From NCBI RefSeq assembly GCF_034137685.1, contig NZ_CP139418.1:124001-188000 (forward strand): a DNA stretch of 64,000 nucleotides, read 5' to 3'. Both the position numbers and the translations under genes were made by a program. Every line of letters begins with the position of its first letter. The first letter of the stretch is position 1. Shown piece after piece: positions 62,604 to 64,000 of the stretch. The notes beneath the pieces are model-generated. The model saw only the letters and a list, made by a program, of their open reading frames with translations, ran no database searches and was not told where the DNA came from. Origin of the DNA: Streptococcus sp. S1 (lineage in GTDB: Bacteria > Bacillota > Bacilli > Lactobacillales > Streptococcaceae).

Positions 62604-63341
62604 CATTAATTCTGTGACAACACTCACGGCGCTGAGGGCGTAGAGTGGCGCTGTTTCTGCTCGCAGGATGCGAGGACCAAGTCCTGCAAGAATGGCTCCT
62701 TTAACTGTAAAACTTTCAATTTCTGCAGGGGAGAGGCCTCCCTCTGGCCCAAAGATAAAGAGCAATTTGCTTCCAGCTTCCAATCCGGTCAGAGACTGAA
62801 GTAAAGCTGCTGCCTCTCCTTCTTTAGCCGACTCTTCATAAGCCACCACGATCCGATCAAACTGTTCTAACTGAGCCAGAAAGTCTGCCTTTTTCTCAAA
62901 AAGGGTAATGCTTGGGACCAAATTCCGCTTGCTTTGCTCGGCTGCTCCAAGGGCAATTTTTTCTAGTTTTTCGACCTTTTTACCCAACTTCTTGCCGTCC
63001 CACTTGGCAACGGACCAGTCTGCAGGAAAGGCCCAGATTTGGCTAGCACCCAGTTCTGTTACTTTCTGAGTGATGAACTCCAGCTTGTCTCCCTTGGGAA
63101 AGCCTGATGCGATGGTCACTTGGACTGGCAGTTCCACATTGTCAGCTAATTCCTCAACCAGCTCCAACTGACGGGCTTCTACATTGACCACGCGCGCCAA
63201 GCGCTTGATCCCATCATCAAAGACTAAAGTCACCTCATCATCTTCTTTTAAGCGCATGACCTGAAACATGTGCTTGCTGGTTTCCTTGTCCTCAATGGCG
63301 ACAGGTGAGCTAGCCAAACCTTTTACAAAATACTGCTGCAT
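62598..63341 (-). CDS. rsmE: 16S rRNA (uracil-1498-N3)-methyltransferase RsmE
   Basis: The ATG at 63341 follows GGAGG and gives 247 residues. An N-terminal PUA-like domain is followed by a SPOUT domain with the knot motifs FIFGPEGGLSPAEIE (about 194-208) and GPRILRAETAPLYALS near the end. It methylates U1498 of 16S rRNA. It starts one base after the prmA stop and is therefore co-translated, the usual order. Confidence 0.95.
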   Translation of the reverse strand: MQQYFVKGLASSPVAIEDKETSKHMFQVMRLKEDDEVTLVFDDGIKRLARVVNVEARQLELVEELADNVELPVQVTIASGFPKGDKLEFITQKVTELGASQIWAFPADWSVAKWDGKKLGKKVEKLEKIALGAAEQSKRNLVPSITLFEKKADFLAQLEQFDRIVVAYEESAKEGEAAALLQSLTGLEAGSKLLFIFGPEGGLSPAEIESFTVKGAILAGLGPRILRAETAPLYALSAVSVVTELMN

Positions 63342-63342
63342 G

Positions 63343-64000
63343 CTAGCCTCCAATCACACCGGAGACATCCTTGGTCTTCTTGAAGACGCAGGCATTCCAT
63401 TCCCCTTGGATCATGTGGGTTTCAAGGAAGAATCCTGCTGACTCAGCCGACTCGCGCACCATGTCCCACTTGTCCTTGATAATGCCACTCATGATGAGAT
63501 AACCTTCATCCTTGACCAAGCGATAAGCATCATCTGTCAGATGGATAAGGATATCCGCCAGGATGTTGGCCACGATGACATCTGCCTCAATCTCCACGCC
63601 TTTCAGCAAATCGCCTGGGGCTACATGGATGTTTTCCATGCCTGGGTTGAGTTCAATATTTTCCTGAGCGACGCGAACCGCTACGTCATCCAAGTCATAG
63701 GCAAAGATTTCCTTGGCACCAAGAAGGGAGCTAGCAATGGAAAGGACGCCTGATCCTGTCCCCACATCTAGCACTGTCTCCCCGCCACGAAGGACTTGCT
63801 CTAAGGCAAAGAGGCTCATCTTAGTGGTCGGGTGAGTTCCTGTTCCAAAGGCCATACCAGGATCCAGCTTGATAATCTTTTCTCCAGCAGTCGCCTCATA
63901 GTCCGTCCATGACGGCACGATGGTCAAGTCATGAGTGATGCGAGCTGGTTCATAGTATTTCTTCCAGTTGTCGGCCCAGTCTTCCTCAGCCAAGGCAGTC
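63343..64000 (-). CDS. prmA: Ribosomal protein L11 methyltransferase PrmA (5' end beyond window)
   Basis: About 219 codons of the C-terminal two thirds are present; the frame stays open to base 64000 and the start lies outside. The motif [20 protein letters not shown] binds S-adenosylmethionine, and NILADILI is the NxxA-type active-site run of Prm[10 protein letters not shown] upstream is also typical. It methylates ribosomal protein L11. Confidence 0.95.
   Translation of the reverse strand, partial: TALAEEDWADNWKKYYEPARITHDLTIVPSWTDYEATAGEKIIKLDPGMAFGTGTHPTTKMSLFALEQVLRGGETVLDVGTGSGVLSIASSLLGAKEIFAYDLDDVAVRVAQENIELNPGMENIHVAPGDLLKGVEIEADVIVANILADILIHLTDDAYRLVKDEGYLIMSGIIKDKWDMVRESAESAGFFLETHMIQGEWNACVFKKTKDVSGVIGG

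Overview
The window is a stretch of chromosome from an oral streptococcus. The best match is Streptococcus parasanguinis or a very close relative. The main reasons are the pepO / fimC-fimB-fimA / tpx locus, whose FimA-like lipoprotein reads almost like the S. parasanguinis adhesin from memory, a nearby DtxR-family regulator (ScaR/SloR type), a ClpL chaperone, and strong AAAGGAG ribosome binding sites before nearly every gene. Most genes lie on the minus strand. No rRNA, tRNA, CRISPR array, integrase or intact insertion sequence was seen.

Region by region: (1) 1-1246 is the 5' part of polC. (2) 1247-4811 is a gene-poor, AT-rich scrap yard. It holds a nonsense-interrupted small membrane protein, a lipoprotein, a polytopic membrane protein, coding remnants, a broken copy of part of essC, and duplicated promoter and terminator sequences. 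(3) 4812-18516 is a complete type VIIb secretion system, transcribed esxA-esaA-essA-esaB-essB-essC. An LXG-like effector module follows: small helical partner, 718-aa effector candidate, membrane-anchored immunity candidate, second helical partner. (4) 18993-27563 holds a lipoprotein, the housekeeping genes uppS-cdsA-rseP-proS, yajC, a small HTH protein and clpL. (5) 27921-31157 is a second T7SS effector module. A class-3 lipase with a C-terminal helical targeting region (TslA-like, reverse LXG order) is flanked by two paralogous lipoproteins upstream (immunity candidates) and two small helical partner candidates downstream. (6) 31265-35405 is an amino-acid ABC importer in one operon with a zinc methyltransferase of the uroporphyrinogen-decarboxylase (MtaA/CmuA) family. 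A small secreted protein and a decayed methyltransferase paralogue lie upstream. (7) 36141-40550 holds glmS with two NagR-like operators, a GH1 (phospho)glucosidase and a class I amidotransferase-like peptidase. (8) 40716-44270 is a four-gene operon: MarR regulator, NmrA-like reductase, and an EgtV/EgtU-type importer whose permease and binding protein are fused. Two identical-motif operators bracket its promoter. (9) 44601-52098 holds leuS, an oligopeptide-binding lipoprotein, a D,D-carboxypeptidase and glycerol dehydrogenase. (10) 52514-59473 is the manganese locus: pepO, fimCBA, tpx, a protein of unknown function and the Mn regulator. (11) 59496-64000 holds dtd, relA, rsmE and the start-less prmA.

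How the parts work together: the core T7SS has two effector modules about 20 kb apart. The first sits directly behind essC, where a broken essC copy and duplicated control sequences show repeated exchange of cargo. The second codes for a lipase toxin with matching lipoprotein immunity candidates. Several promoters can be read with confidence together with their operators: the ScaR site at fimC, NagR-like sites at glmS, MarR sites at the EgtUV operon and a cre site at the oligopeptide-binding gene. Identifications rest on reading motifs by eye, and no database search was possible.
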